From Cornus controversa (taxonomy: Eukaryota > Streptophyta > Magnoliopsida > Cornales > Cornaceae), in NCBI GenBank assembly GCA_026545225.1, contig CM048850.1:29255797-29319796 (forward strand): a stretch of 64,000 nucleotides of DNA, read 5' to 3'. Positions 35,273-46,794 of the stretch are shown piece by piece; the stretch's first letter is position 1; each line of letters begins with the position of its first letter. The notes under the pieces are model-generated. The model searched no databases and was not told the origin of the DNA. It saw only the letters and a program-made list of their open reading frames with translations. The position numbers and the translations under genes were made by a program.

Positions 35273-35677
35273 GGATTTGGTAAATGAGCATGATAGAGGG
35301 TAAGTTTGGGAGAGTTTTAGTGGAGAGAGAAATTTTTAATAAATGGGCTTTCGTGGAAAGAGAAGGGAGGGATTGTGGTTTTGGTTGAGTGGGTTTAGCG
35401 GGAGTGGAAAATTTGGAGCGGTAGGGGAAAATTTGAAGCGAAAAATTTTATTTATTATTCACGAAGGATTAGGAACTCCATGGAAGTGTAATTTTTAGTA
35501 TTTATTCACAAGGAGCCACGAATTTTGTTAAAGTTTAATAAATATGTCGTTAATATATGCAAATATTAATGGAGTTTTTAGCACGCCGTGAAAACTTTAG
35601 TTTTACTAGGATTTGGATTGAACTTTGTGAAAACTTGAATTTTTATAAATCAATGACGAGAGGCTTCTTGTGAACAC

Positions 35678-35697
35678 CGTAGAAAGTACTTTCTACG
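35678..35697. repeat. 20-bp perfect palindrome
   Basis: CGTAGAAAGTACTTTCTACG is its own reverse complement. It lies 44 bp inside the CACTA-like terminus at 35756, where subterminal protein-binding repeats would be expected. Confidence 0.9.
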
Positions 35698-35740
35698 ACG
35701 TAAAACGTAAAAATTCCGTAAATGTTATGTCGTAAAAACT

Positions 35741-35756
35741 CATTTTTCTTGTAGTG
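35741..35756 (-). mobile_element. Right terminus of a second CACTA-type element
   Basis: CATTTTTCTTGTAGTG is the mirror of CACTACAAGAAAAATG, the standard CACTA end, and interrupts the Athila gag frame at 35757. I could not find its left partner between 25040 and 35700, so its extent is unknown. It may have been lost by deletion. The left part of gag is also missing on its other side. Confidence 0.65.
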
Positions 35757-36690
35757 GAGTTTTGATAAGAACCTTGACCCGGCCTAGAATAAAGTGCATT
35801 TGCCTACTCTTGCTCCTTACGTATTTCAAAAAGAATTTCAGCTTGGGCATTAAGAGGAGCAACTACCTTATTCTTCTTTTCATTAGAAGAATAATGAGAT
35901 GAATTTTCAGTTCAGTTCTCAAAGAGAATCCACACTTCATTGAGACTTTTTAGAAATAATGTATCCCCACAACTAGCATCTACCATTTGTTTATGGGGGT
36001 CTCGTAAACCATCGTAAAATTCTTACACCAATTACCATTTAAGAATAGCATGGTGTGGGCATGATCTCAAAAGATCCTTCATTTTTTCCCATATTTCATG
36101 AAAATTTCTCCTTCCCTTTGAGAGAAATCGATGATGGCTCTATGCGGATCATTAGTCTTTAGAAACTCTCGTTACATTTTTGCCCAGGAGTTAATTTAAT
36201 TTGGCTCTAAGGAATTAAACCATTGTTTGGCTTTATCCTTGAGTGAGAAGGGGAAAAGACAAAGTCTTAAATTATCTTCCGCTTGTGCATTCAACTGTAA
36301 AGTCGAAAACACTTCTAAGAATTCATCTATATGCTTGTAAGGATCTTAGTTAGGAAGCCCGTGAAAACAATTTAGAAGATTAATTGTTAAGGATTTGATT
36401 TCAAAATTATTCCTCCCCGCATTCGGAAAACGAATACAAGAAGGAGATACATAGGTAGATGGAACATAAAATCTCAAAAAATCTCACCACCCGATAGGGT
36501 GGTAAAATAAGATTTTGTTGAACATTTGGGTTATCATTATTTGCCATGGTTTCTCTCTTATGTTCTCTAAACAATATAGGGTCCCTATAAATGCTAATAT
36601 GTTGTCTAAGAGTTCTTTCGAGTTCAAGATCACACGGCAACAAAGGTAATGACAACAATCTCCTATCATGCATATAAATAAAACAAAATC
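35757..36690 (-). pseudogene. Athila-type gag, 5' part, broken
   Basis: On the minus strand the start region (about 36673) gives a short leader and MANNDNPNVQQNLILPPY. The capsid (Retrotrans_gag) region at 36250-35900 reads, across stops, the typical Athila wording: phrases for LKDKAKQWF, then an FLKTNDPHRAIIDFSQREGE-like part and YDGLRDPHKQMVDASCG-like part. Gag forms the virus-like particle of the element. Several stops and frame changes are present. It is cut off at 35757 by the CACTA-type terminus, so its C-terminal knuckle is not adjacent. Confidence 0.8.
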
Positions 36691-36918
36691 TAAGTTATAT
36701 ATAAAAACAAAAATTTCAACACTTAAGTGCAAGAAAATTGCATACTATACTCACAAAGGATCGAAGCTTAAGTCCTGACGCTTTGATTGTATAAGTACCT
36801 AAAAAAAACACTTAACAAATAAGAAAGATAATTAAAAATTAAGAATATAAAGAATGAGTTAAGTTAAGATTCAAACTAGACTCAATCCTCTACTTTTAAA
36901 TATTAAACTATAGTCCGG
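36691..36918 (-). other. Athila-type leader with damaged primer-binding site
   Basis: An untranslated leader between LTR and gag. At 36911-36918 TAGTCCGG is what is left of the tRNA-Asp PBS block that is complete at 56032-56052. A deletion has removed the rest of the PBS and the last bases of the LTR. Confidence 0.6.
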
Positions 36919-38302
36919 CTTGTTTACAATTTATATTTACCACTCGCAATAGAACGAATCCTTGAAGGATAGGGCTCTAAGTTGAGGGTGTCGATCCCAC
37001 AGAGACTACATAGGAATAATGTGCTAAAAGTCAAAGGTTGATTTTCATTTAAATCACAACCAAGTGTTGGGTTGTTTGTTTACTTTACTTTAAAAGCATA
37101 AATGTTAACTAAAATGTGGAGTTTGAGAGAAGAGTAAAAGACTAGGGTTGAGACTTCACCACTAGCCTCGTAGTATGTCACACTTATAATAAATTAGGGG
37201 AATTCTTACAATTGTGTACTAAGTGGTGCAAATGGCTTGTGGCCTATAACACTACCGTCAAGAGGATATATGCATCTTAAAATACTATAATCCATCTTCA
37301 ATACATGTAAATTCCCTGCCTACCTACTTACCTAAGTACCTAATTAACTACGTGTAGGTAATTTACCATCTCTTAGCATGGACTATGCAAATCTAGCTAT
37401 GCATGTTAAAATAAAAACTAGTACCAAGCCATCATGTGTAGTCCTTGTGGAACTACAAGTGTTTGAAGATCATGTGAGGAAAATAAGTATTCTAAGATAA
37501 GAAAGATAAATTACACACATAAACATAAGAAATTTGAACTTATATTACTCATAAGGCTAAAGGCAAGGTACATATACAGAAAAATTACATAAAAATCCCA
37601 ATTCACTAAAGTTAGAACATATTTACAAGAATAGGGTTAGTCAAAACCCTAGAGAACGATTAGTTGATCATAGTGGGCTAGAAGCACTCCATAGACAGAG
37701 GTGAATCCATGTTTAAAATGGTCTTCAAGGCCTTACAAATCCCTCTTTGAAGCTTTCCCTCTCTAGAACTTCACTTTTTCTCTGTAGAATTTGTTATATG
37801 CTCTCTATTACAAGAATTATGATATATCTATCTATTACATATTTCCTAGCTATATATTTGATTTGAGGCTCAAAAGATCACTGAATTTTTGTCCAAGGCA
37901 TCTTCTAGAAGGAATTAGACAAGTGGCCAAGTGGAGCAAATATCTTCAAAATAATATCTTCTGTAGGAATTTGCGATGCATCAAAGTGGAAACTTCAATG
38001 CATCGAAGCTGTCACTTCGATCCATCAAAGTTCTTAGTTCTACAGTCCTTCAAATCTTCAGCTTTTTGACTCCAGTCTTGACACACCATTCGCTATTCTT
38101 TGATGTATCTCTTTAGTGAAGTATGATAAAATATATGAATGCATTCTTAACCTCATAAAGGAGTTGAATTATGTCTAAAACAGACTTTGAACCTGAAATC
38201 ATCAAAAACATAAAAACACGTAAAAACTATACAATATATGCATCTATAGGATTAAAATACATAAGTAAAGGTTCGAGAATGTATAACATTCAAAGCTTAT
38301 TA
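36919..38302 (-). mobile_element. Athila-type 5' LTR carrying the CACTA empty site
   Basis: Minus-strand LTR of about 1.38 kb. Its start (plus-strand right edge CTTATTA) has mutated from the TGATAAG consensus. It matches both halves of the split LTR at 166-435 and 24798-25040. The sequence AAAG-TTC-TTAGTTCT at 38027-38041 is the uninterrupted version of the CACTA target. A CTTCGATGCATCGAAG-type palindromic module lies at about 37978-38030. Confidence 0.87.
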
Positions 38303-38339
38303 ATCCACAGGAAATGTAGTCGAGTCCTCTACTCCTGTT

Positions 38340-39120
38340 AAAGAGGTGTTTATTCTCCCATTGAGACTTCCTTCATGCTCTTTGTTCTTCTGTTATTTTC
38401 TCACAGTGTCTTCTGCTTTTAGAAACATGTCTAGTCTTTCTCTTCACAACCTACTGGTGGATCATTTTCTACCATCAAGAATTATCTCCAATCTTTGGTC
38501 ACCTCGGTTTCAGAGGACAGTTCTTTGACTAGTACTAGTCCCCCCATTACTCTGACTCCTTCTACTCAAACATTTGCAAAAGCAAAAGAGGCCCTCCAAA
38601 AAATATTTGACAGGTATCTTTCTATCTTCCAACCATGGCAAATAAGATCTCGACCTTGTTAGCCACCATCAACCTACACAGGGACCTCTTCTTAGTCATG
38701 CAGGTTGCAATGGCTTCTTTCGAAGTATAGTTGTCTGCAATCATTAACTCCATCTCTGAGGCTACAAATGCAGTTTCTCAGTTTGAAGAAAAATATGAAG
38801 CTGAGAAGATACTGGGGGCCAAAATCGTAGAGATCGCGGCTGGATTTGGCAAGCTTGATTGAAAAAATGATGAACTTGGAAAGGACGGGCAAAGGCTTTA
38901 AGAACAGCTTATCCGAGTTCACTCTTGTAAGGCTGGTGTTACTTCCAGGATTAATACCTTGTTAGAGAAAACTAATCAGCTTGCCCCTCAGCATACCGCC
39001 CTAAAGGCCGCACTTCTAGAGCTATAAAAGAACAAGGTTTTGGCTGAACTCACCCTGTAACAAAATAAACTCTTCTAGGACAACATAAGGTCAAAATTTG
39101 ATGCATTGTGAAGATTAATT
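38340..39120 (+). pseudogene. Antisense additional ORF (aORF) tail of a Tat-like element
   Basis: The plus strand, against the pol orientation, reads a coiled-coil-rich frame broken by stops: AKAKEALQKIFDRYL, then STLLATINLHRDLFLVMQVA, NSISEATNAVSQFEEKYEAE, and SRINTLLEKTNQLAPQHTAL. Tat-lineage gypsy elements often carry an antisense ORF between pol and the 3' LTR, frequently with a plant mobile domain followed by coiled coils. The position just 3' of pol fits. The mobile domain itself is not visible; the Athila LTR at 38302 cuts the region off. The assignment is by position and composition. Confidence 0.5.
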
Positions 39121-39339
39121 GGACTATTCTCCAGGAAAAATTTGTAATCTTATGAACTGTGGGCTTTAACTGATGACCTTTTAACATGGTACATTTTGTT
39201 ATCTTACAAAAAGTACTCATTATCAAGCACAAAAGCGCCACAAAAATAAACTTCAAACTAAAAAGAGAAAAAAAATTAAAACATAAAAATAGTAAACCTA
39301 TACTACTCTCAAAAATTTCATTGCTTACTACTCCCAAAT

Positions 39340-42300
39340 AGATCAAGTGGCCTAGCTAGACTCTTTTTCTAGCCGCTCAAATATAGTCGGTCGATATTCC
39401 TTTAGATAAATGCCATTGATTGGCCTAGGATGAACTTCACCATTCAAGTCTTTCAATTTGTATGCACCTTGATTCACAAATTGATTAACCAAGTAAGGGC
39501 ATCCTAATTTGGGGACCATATACCATAAGCTCTGTCATGTTTCCCAATTCGCAATACCACTTTCCATACTATGTCATCATCAGCAAATGACTTTGGTCTA
39601 ACTCTTTTGTAGTAGGCCTTCATCACTTTTCGCTTATGGGCTCTGATGTGATCCAAAGCATCTAAGTCCTCTAACTCGATTAGCATGGCGGGATTGTAGT
39701 CAGCCAGTTGTAATTTTTACTGCAATACTACCCTGGTCGATCGGACATTCAATTCCATAGGAGGAATGGGATTATGATCATCAGTCAATAAGTATGGAGT
39801 GGCGCTTGTATTTGTCCTTTTGAAATTCCTGTAAGCTCAAAGAGCTTCTGATAGTGACTCATATGACAACTTTGGCCTTTCATCTATCATCTTCTTAATG
39901 ATCCTAATGGGCACTTTGTTAGGCCGATTAGGATTTTTTAGAAAATCAATCAAAGGGTGTCTCCAGTCATTTTTTTTCAGTGAATCGACATCTACTGCAA
40001 ATGTATTGGTCATGGTTGCATTCCTTGCCTCTGCCGAAGGAAGGCTTCTTCGTGATACTCTGATTAGTCTTTTGGCTAACCCTTTTAGGACCCTTACCCC
40101 TGAGGCTATCTGGGCTAGATCATTTGCCTCTTTGTTGAATTCCCTTGGTCAATACTCTAGTTTGATCGATGAATGAAACGGTCTCAACTACCAAGCTAGG
40201 CATCAAAAATCTTCAAATATTTGGCTAAGAACCAAATTTGAATCTCCTGTGATATGTACATCTTTAACTGACATTTCTAACAGGATTTCTAACCCAATAA
40301 TCACAGCCTCATATTTTGCTTAGTTATTAGAGCACTTAAAATCTAAGAAGAAGGAAAATGTTATCATTTTCCTATTTGGAGAGATGATCATTATTCCTGC
40401 TCCAGACCATCGCATGTACTAGAGCCATCAAACATCAATGTCCATGGCGTCATGAATAAGGCTACCAATTCTAGTTAATTTGAAATGTATAGGTCAATGT
40501 CGGTCATGGGTGGTCAGCAAGGAACTCGGCCAATGCCCTACCATTGACTAACTTTTACAAGACATAAATAAAATTGAATTCCATCAAGGCCAATGACCAC
40601 TTGCCTATTTAGCCCATGATCTAAGGCCTCGAGAGCATGTATCTAATAAGTTTAGTTTGGGAGATCACATAAACTATTACCAAAAATATGTACACTCTTA
40701 GCTTTATAGCGGGAAAGTACAAGGCCAAACATAATTTCTCAATCGACGTGTACTGACACTCCACTCGGGAAACGACCTTGCTCAGATTGTAGATAGATTG
40801 CTCATTTCCCAACTTGTTATCCTAGGCCAACATGCCTCTGATTGACTCCTCAGTTGCTGATAAATAAAGCTTTATCAACCACTTCTTCCTTGGAGGCATA
40901 ATAACTAGTGGATTAACCAGATGTTCCTTTATTCTTTGAATGCCTGTTGGTGTTCGTCGTCCCACATGAACTCCTCCTGAGTCTTCAGTTTCAATAGAGG
41001 GGAAAAAGTGTGGATCTACCTAGCACAATTTGAGATGAATCAGCTTAGAAAGTTTATTTAGTCGATAAACCTTTGGAGCTATTTCTTGTTACTGGGCGCC
41101 ATGGCGTTCATGATTGTTTTGTCCTTGTTTTGATCGGCGTCTATACCATGTTAATGCACCAAAAATCCCAAGAAATTTCTAGTCAATACTCCAAAAGCAC
41201 ATTTAATAGGATTCATCTTTAACTTATGGGCCTGCATTCTCTCGAAGGCAGCCCTAAGATGTATCAAATATTGCCTTTTAGTTGATGAATTTATCACCAC
41301 ACCATCTATATAGACTTCCATGAACTGGCTGATCATCACCCTCTAGTAAGTTCTGATTGAGCCTGGACACCTAAATGCCATTTTTGTGATATCTGCTTTC
41401 GTTATGTACATCTAGTTATAACCTGAATGCTCCTCCATAAAAGACATAATCTCATTTTTGGTAGCAGAGTCTATCAACTGATCGACCATCGGCATGGGAT
41501 ACTCATCTTTTGGGGTAGCCAAGTTCAAAATTTTGAAGTTGATACACACCTTAAGCTTCCTATTTTCTTGATCATAGGTACCACATTGGATATCCACTCC
41601 ACATACTTGGCTGTCTAGATAAAACTGACTTTAGAAGTCTCTCTATCTCTTCTTTAACCATAGATACTACCTCCTGAGACATTCTTCTAGGTGGCTGCTT
41701 ATATGGCCTATACCATTCACGGATTAGCAGTTTGGGTTCCACTAGCTCTTTTGATAAACCTAGCATTTCTTTGTAATTCCAAGCAAAATAATCCTTAAAT
41801 TGCTTCAATAACTCGATTATCTCGGCCTGGAATTTAGGTTCCAAGAGAGCACTAATGTATGTGGGTCAAAGATCATCAATCGTCCCCAAATTCACATCTA
41901 GAAAAGGATCATGAGCCTCCGCCTTGAGATCATCCAATTTTGCAGGGGCTGGCTCTAAATCTGCCAGTTGTGTTACATCTAGTTTTTCATTATCAGCCTC
42001 AATCACCTCAGCCATGTTGGCCAATAGTTCAAGATAGAATTGCTCCAGTTTGGTAAATCTCTTTTCAACTAAATATTATTTTAAGCGAGCACAGGCGGCC
42101 CTGAAGGCTTTCCTTCCCTCCTCCACTTTACTAGGTTTGACTGTTATTATTAACTATCTTTTCTGAATCAGACCTAGGATGATTGAGCTCTAGCATCGAG
42201 CGATGCACTTCATTTAGCAATTCCATTAACTCTAAGGCCACCAACCCCTTCCTCATTATACCTAAAGTAGGTTGACCCATCTTGTCCACGCCATTAAACT

Positions 42301-42920
42301 TGGTCAGAACACAAGCCTTATCATATAGTGCGGCCTCAGCACCATATACTTTGGTAACAAAAGGCTTATTATCAGCCTCTATTATTTTAACTTCATTTCC
42401 ATCCCATAGGATGAGTATCTGATGCAATGATGATGGGATACACATATTGGGATTAATCCAATCGCGGCCTAGAAGCAAGTTATAGGTTGTTGTTAATTCA
42501 GGGATAAAGAAAGCAGTGAATGAAGATTGACCACCAATAGTGACTTTTAGAGGGAGTATTCCTTTGGTGTTTATGGAACCACCATTAAATCCTCTGATCG
42601 CAACGTCTGTAGGAATTGCATCTTCAGTGTTTTTTCCCAAAGCCTTCATGGTAGTTGACGGAATGACGTTAACCACTGACCCATTATCAATTAGTACTCA
42701 GTTGACTGGCTGGCCTTCTATCCAAGCTTTGACATATAATGGCCTCAGTTGTTGGGTTATGGTCAATGGCGGCCTTTTGACACTTGCGGCTTATTAATAG
42801 ATGTTGTCTCTGGTGTGGCTCGCTGTAACACTTGGTTGATCTCAGAAACTGTAGGATCGGTCACTGCACATAACTTGTCAGGTTTTGCTTGAAAAATGGC
42901 TGGCAAAATGAATGCCATAA
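39340..42920 (-). pseudogene. Tat-like Ty3/gypsy pol (PR-RT-RH, integrase mostly deleted)
   Basis: On the minus strand: protease near 42560-42740 (LIDNGSVVNVIP, then YNLLLGRDWI), RT at about 41150-41850 (DYFAWNYKEMLGLS, KVCINFKILNLATPKDEYPM, FMEVYIDGVV), RNase H at about 40400-40850 (LGNEQSIYNLSKVVSRVECQ, SIEKLCLALYF), a spacer, then the integrase end and chromatin-proximal tail at 39490-39860 (LWAYRNFKRTNTSATPYLL, ELEDLDALDHIRAHKRK). The HHCC and most DDE integrase core are missing, joined out near 39900. The RT YIDD box is YIDG and the protease triad reads DNG. Many stops are present. It encoded replication and integration enzymes but is dead. Confidence 0.88.
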
Positions 42921-42984
42921 TATATATATATATATATGTATTGGTTTGGTTTTAACTAAGAGTGGGATTTGGGTGGGCCTAACC
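42921..42984. other. Junction between Tat-like pol and Tekay-like LTR
   Basis: A short (TA)n tract at 42922-42936 and about 45 bp of unassigned DNA before the LTR start. Confidence 0.5.
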
Positions 42985-45900
42985 TGTAGAGACCGTGACC
43001 AATTTTGGCCCGTTTACTAATTTTTTATTATTTTCACTATAAATGTGTTTCGAATGATGCTATGGATGTTTTGAGAGTGGGAAACATGTTTAGAAGGTTA
43101 ATTTGAGGTTTATGAAATTTTTTGAGACATTTGGAGAAGTTTGACTTTTTGATCAAACCGGGACCCGGGATGCAACTTAAGTGGGCCAGGAATCTAAAAA
43201 TTTTTTGAAAATATTTATTTTTGAAAATGGCTTCGATGAAATTTTTAGAGAGTAGAGGAAGTGATTTCGAGACCGTAGGAGTTTTCAGAATCAAAAACTG
43301 AGTCCGGGAAGGTGCGTTGAGTGACCCGGGGGTATTTTGGTCTTTTTGTTGCCTAGGGACTTTAAATATCAGATGTGGCAGAGATATTTCATATCTCTAA
43401 TGCTCCAATAGCCGGCCATGGCTCCTTTCTCTCTCTTCTTTCTTCCTCTTCCTTCTCTCTAAGTTTTGAAGGCCCTCGGGTATGATTCGTGATCCGCTGA
43501 AGGAGGGAGATACGTAGGGGACGGCTAGGGATTCGGTTTGAACCAAACAAAGTCGCGTTTTGGCAAGGTTGACATTGCTAGGATTTTGAGAAGTTCTTGG
43601 AAAGCCTTCATTTTCGAGGTATGGGTTCTTCTTCTCTTCTAAAAGAGGGGGTCTGTTGAATTTCAAGTATTCATGTTCTGTCGATTCTAGGGTTTCGAGT
43701 GAAGAAGAGAGGTGTAGGTTATGTTTCACATGCTTTAGGATGGTGAGAGGTGTGAAAAGTTATGTTTTCTCCTTCTCTAGAGTCCTATCTTTTCACAATT
43801 GTGTCCATTGTGTTGGTGGTAGCATATGGGTTTGAAGTGTGTGAGTGTAAGAAATTGATACATAGGCATTATGTGCTCAATTTGGTGTATATGTGAAAAA
43901 TGTGTACCAAGTGTCATAATTGTGATTAGATGTGAGAATGTGGTTGTTGAATGCATGTTAGTTCTATGTGCTAAAATTATGCATTGGGTGTAGCATGAGT
44001 AAAATATGCTAATTTTGAGGTTGTATGCATGTGAGATGATATATGCATGTGTTATACATATATGTGCTATATGTGGTGTGTGGTGATAGGAAATATGCTT
44101 GTTACTTCTTTTTAGTATCAATGAGCATGAGTTGAGTATGAAAATAAAATATCATGTGTTTATGCATTCATATTGCATATGTGGGAAGTTGCGGAAAAAA
44201 TGACGCAAATGAGGTACACGGGGCTTCGGAGTGGTCCAACCGTGTTGTGAAATGTGGTAAAATTATCCACTATGTATGGCCCTCAGAGTGGACCCGCCAT
44301 ACTAGGGCTTAATGCCTAGGATCGGAGTATGTCCAATACTAATGACCCCTCGAAGTTGTCCTAGTCATAGGATGGTTATCGGAGAATGTCCAAGATTTGT
44401 GAGCCTCGGAGTTCTCCCCTCACTCTATGGTAATCCTATATATTGCTATTGTAGAATGACCTTTCGGAGTTGTCCCGATCATTGGATGGTTCTCAGAGGT
44501 GTCCAAGGTTACATGATCCTCGGAGCTGACCAATCATGTAGGGAATCGGATGAGGACCGAGAGAGAGAGCATTTACCTTCCTTAATGTTTTTCTGTTTGA
44601 ACATGTTATACATGATTCATGAAATATGCAATCCTCTTTAATTGCATTTGTTGATTGTTTTGTGAGATTGTGGATGTGGCATGTAGTGTATTCATATGCA
44701 TTCCATGTATGTCGGTGTCGAGTCGGCACTTAGGAGGGTTGGGGTATCTTTACTGAGACGCAGTGGTGCTCACCCCACTCCCCCAAACATTTTTTACAGG
44801 TAAGACAATTATGGATGGACGAAAAAGGACTTGCTTGGTCACTTGGAACAAATTGGAGCAATTCGGTGTATTTTGAAGTTTTGAGGGTGAAATATCTTTT
44901 TGGCAACCCATGCGGGCATGTGGCATGTGGATTATGTTGAGTTATAGTTACATTCACGTTATATGTAACTTGTATGTTCATTTGGACCTTGTATATATAA
45001 CAAATGATGTTGGTGTATGGATATTGTGAATGTATGCAATGATATGTGCATTTTGATAGAAATGTATGAGGATGGTGAGATTATAATATCCAAATGTATG
45101 ATTTGGAGTTTGTGTGTGATGATATATTATGTATAGATGATCTTAATGTTGAGGGAATAGTCCTAGGTGGTTAGGATGAGATTTGGACCCAAAATGGACA
45201 AAATGTGAAGTTACAGGAAATCCTGCAGAGTGCAATTTCGATTGTGCGAAATGGCAATTTCGCACAATCAAAATTTCCTGTTGTACCCAAACTTCAAACG
45301 GGCATAACTCCTTCGTTTTAGATCGAAATTGAGTGTGGTTTTTTTTAAATTGAGTATTTTTGAATTCTCTATCCAATGGTGTTGGTTTCAGATTCAAATT
45401 CCAGTCATACTAGGAATTGAGTCCCAGAATTGAGTGATTCCCATGTGGAAGGTTGGTAACCCTTGAGAAATATACTAATGTAAGCACTTGGACTTCATGA
45501 AAGATGTTATGGCATTTCTTTGATATTTGAGAGGTTGTATGGATGTATGTGGATGATTCTAGATGACTAGAGTGGGAGTTGGGATCAAAAAGACCAAGTT
45601 GTGAAATACCAAAAATTCTCAACAGAGAGAATTTCGATCGTGCGAAATGACCATTTCGCATGATCAAAGTTTCGATTGTGCGAAATGGCTATTTCGCACA
45701 ATATAGATAATGTAGTTCTTGGTAGTGGACAAAAGTCCCGAGAGATGAAGAATTTTGATACTACTTCGCAAGCACTTCGATTGTGCGAAGCACTTCGATT
45801 GTGCAAAATTCAAGTTTCGCACAATCGAAATTTTGATTGTGCGAAAGGAACTTTTTGATTGATCGAGAAGTTGCAGGTCTGGATTGTGAGCAACATGCAG

Positions 45901-46068
45901 ATGTGGCTTGATGTGGGGCCCATTGAGGTTGGTTGATGTTAAGTTGTGTGCATTCATATGCAAGAATTGAGTTAAGCTTCTGCGATCAATGAGGGTAATG
46001 AGGGTCTGTTGGGCTAAATAGACAAGTTAACCTCCAATTCTCTGGGACTCAGAAATCGGGGCATTATA
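42985..46068 (+). mobile_element. Tekay-like gypsy 5' LTR
   Basis: It begins TGTAGAGACCGTGACC and ends AATCGGGGCATTATA, three bases before an iMet primer-binding site, which makes it a plus-strand 5' LTR of 3.1 kb. Inside, 44215-44545 holds imperfect repeats of about 110 bp with TCGGAGT(T/G)GTCC wording. At 45228-45860 it has palindromic modules of TTTCGATTGTGCGAAA and complement. Most open frames in it are shadows. Confidence 0.85.
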
Positions 46069-46071
46069 GCA

Positions 46072-46083
46072 TGGTATCAAAAC
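46072..46083 (+). other. tRNA-iMet primer-binding site
   Basis: TGGTATCAAAAC follows the LTR; the consensus is TGGTATCAGAGC. Complementary to the 3' end of initiator tRNA-Met. Confidence 0.75.
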
Positions 46084-46200
46084 TCGATACTATCGCATGA
46101 GTGTGATTGAGATCGTTCACGAGGTTGAGTGAACGGGTTCGCAACCTAGGATTCGGGTCGGTCCGAGGGAGTCCTGGCAGTCTGGGTTTTGGGGCGTGAC
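46084..46200 (+). other. Tekay-like leader, truncated
   Basis: Leader wording (GAGATCGTTCACGAGGTTGA, CCTAGGATTCGGGTCGG) stops at about 46200 without gag; the rest of the element is gone. Confidence 0.5.
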
Positions 46201-46794
46201 ATAACCCGAGCAACCGGATTCCTGCCCGAAGACTTTACGGGTGTGGGCAAGTTACTAGAGACAATGGGATTGGGACTGGGTTTAAACTTTAGAGTCCGAA
46301 GTTATACTAACCTCAAGAACCCAAAATACAAGAAAATTTTATATTTTTTATATTAAAATTAGATGATTCATAGTATCATAGGTAAACCTGACTTTGACAT
46401 TCTTGCTTTTAAAATTTGAAGAAATTTTTTTAAAAAAATGAATTTTAGTTAAACAAACAAAATAATATAGATTATACAATTTTACATTCTTTCCAAATTC
46501 TAATTGAATGGAATATTATTAAGTCCAAAAGTTTTAATCACCCAAAGTCTAAAAAACAAATCCAACTTGTGAATAGTTCTATTTCATGTCAAGTGTATAG
46601 AGTCACGTACTTTAACATTTTATTTTTTTGTAATGCATATTTATAAGTACGTTATGAAAATTATGGGTGACCCGATAAACTCGAAAAACCCATAAAACCT
46701 GTGTGGGATGGAGCGGGTTGAGATGCCTTGGGTTCCTCGAAACTTGGGTTTGATGCGAGCTGAAGTTTTACACCTTGGGTTAAGCATGGGCTAA
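46201..46794. other. Unassigned sequence
   Basis: AT-rich centre bounded by patches of ACCCGA and related words (ACCCGAGCAACC at 46204, GACCCGATAAACTCG at 46670). It may be a small non-autonomous DNA element, but no terminal repeats or duplication were established. Confidence 0.35.

Noticed and set aside
42540..42797. Plus-strand 85-residue frame
   Set aside because: It is the antisense shadow of the Tat-like protease region.
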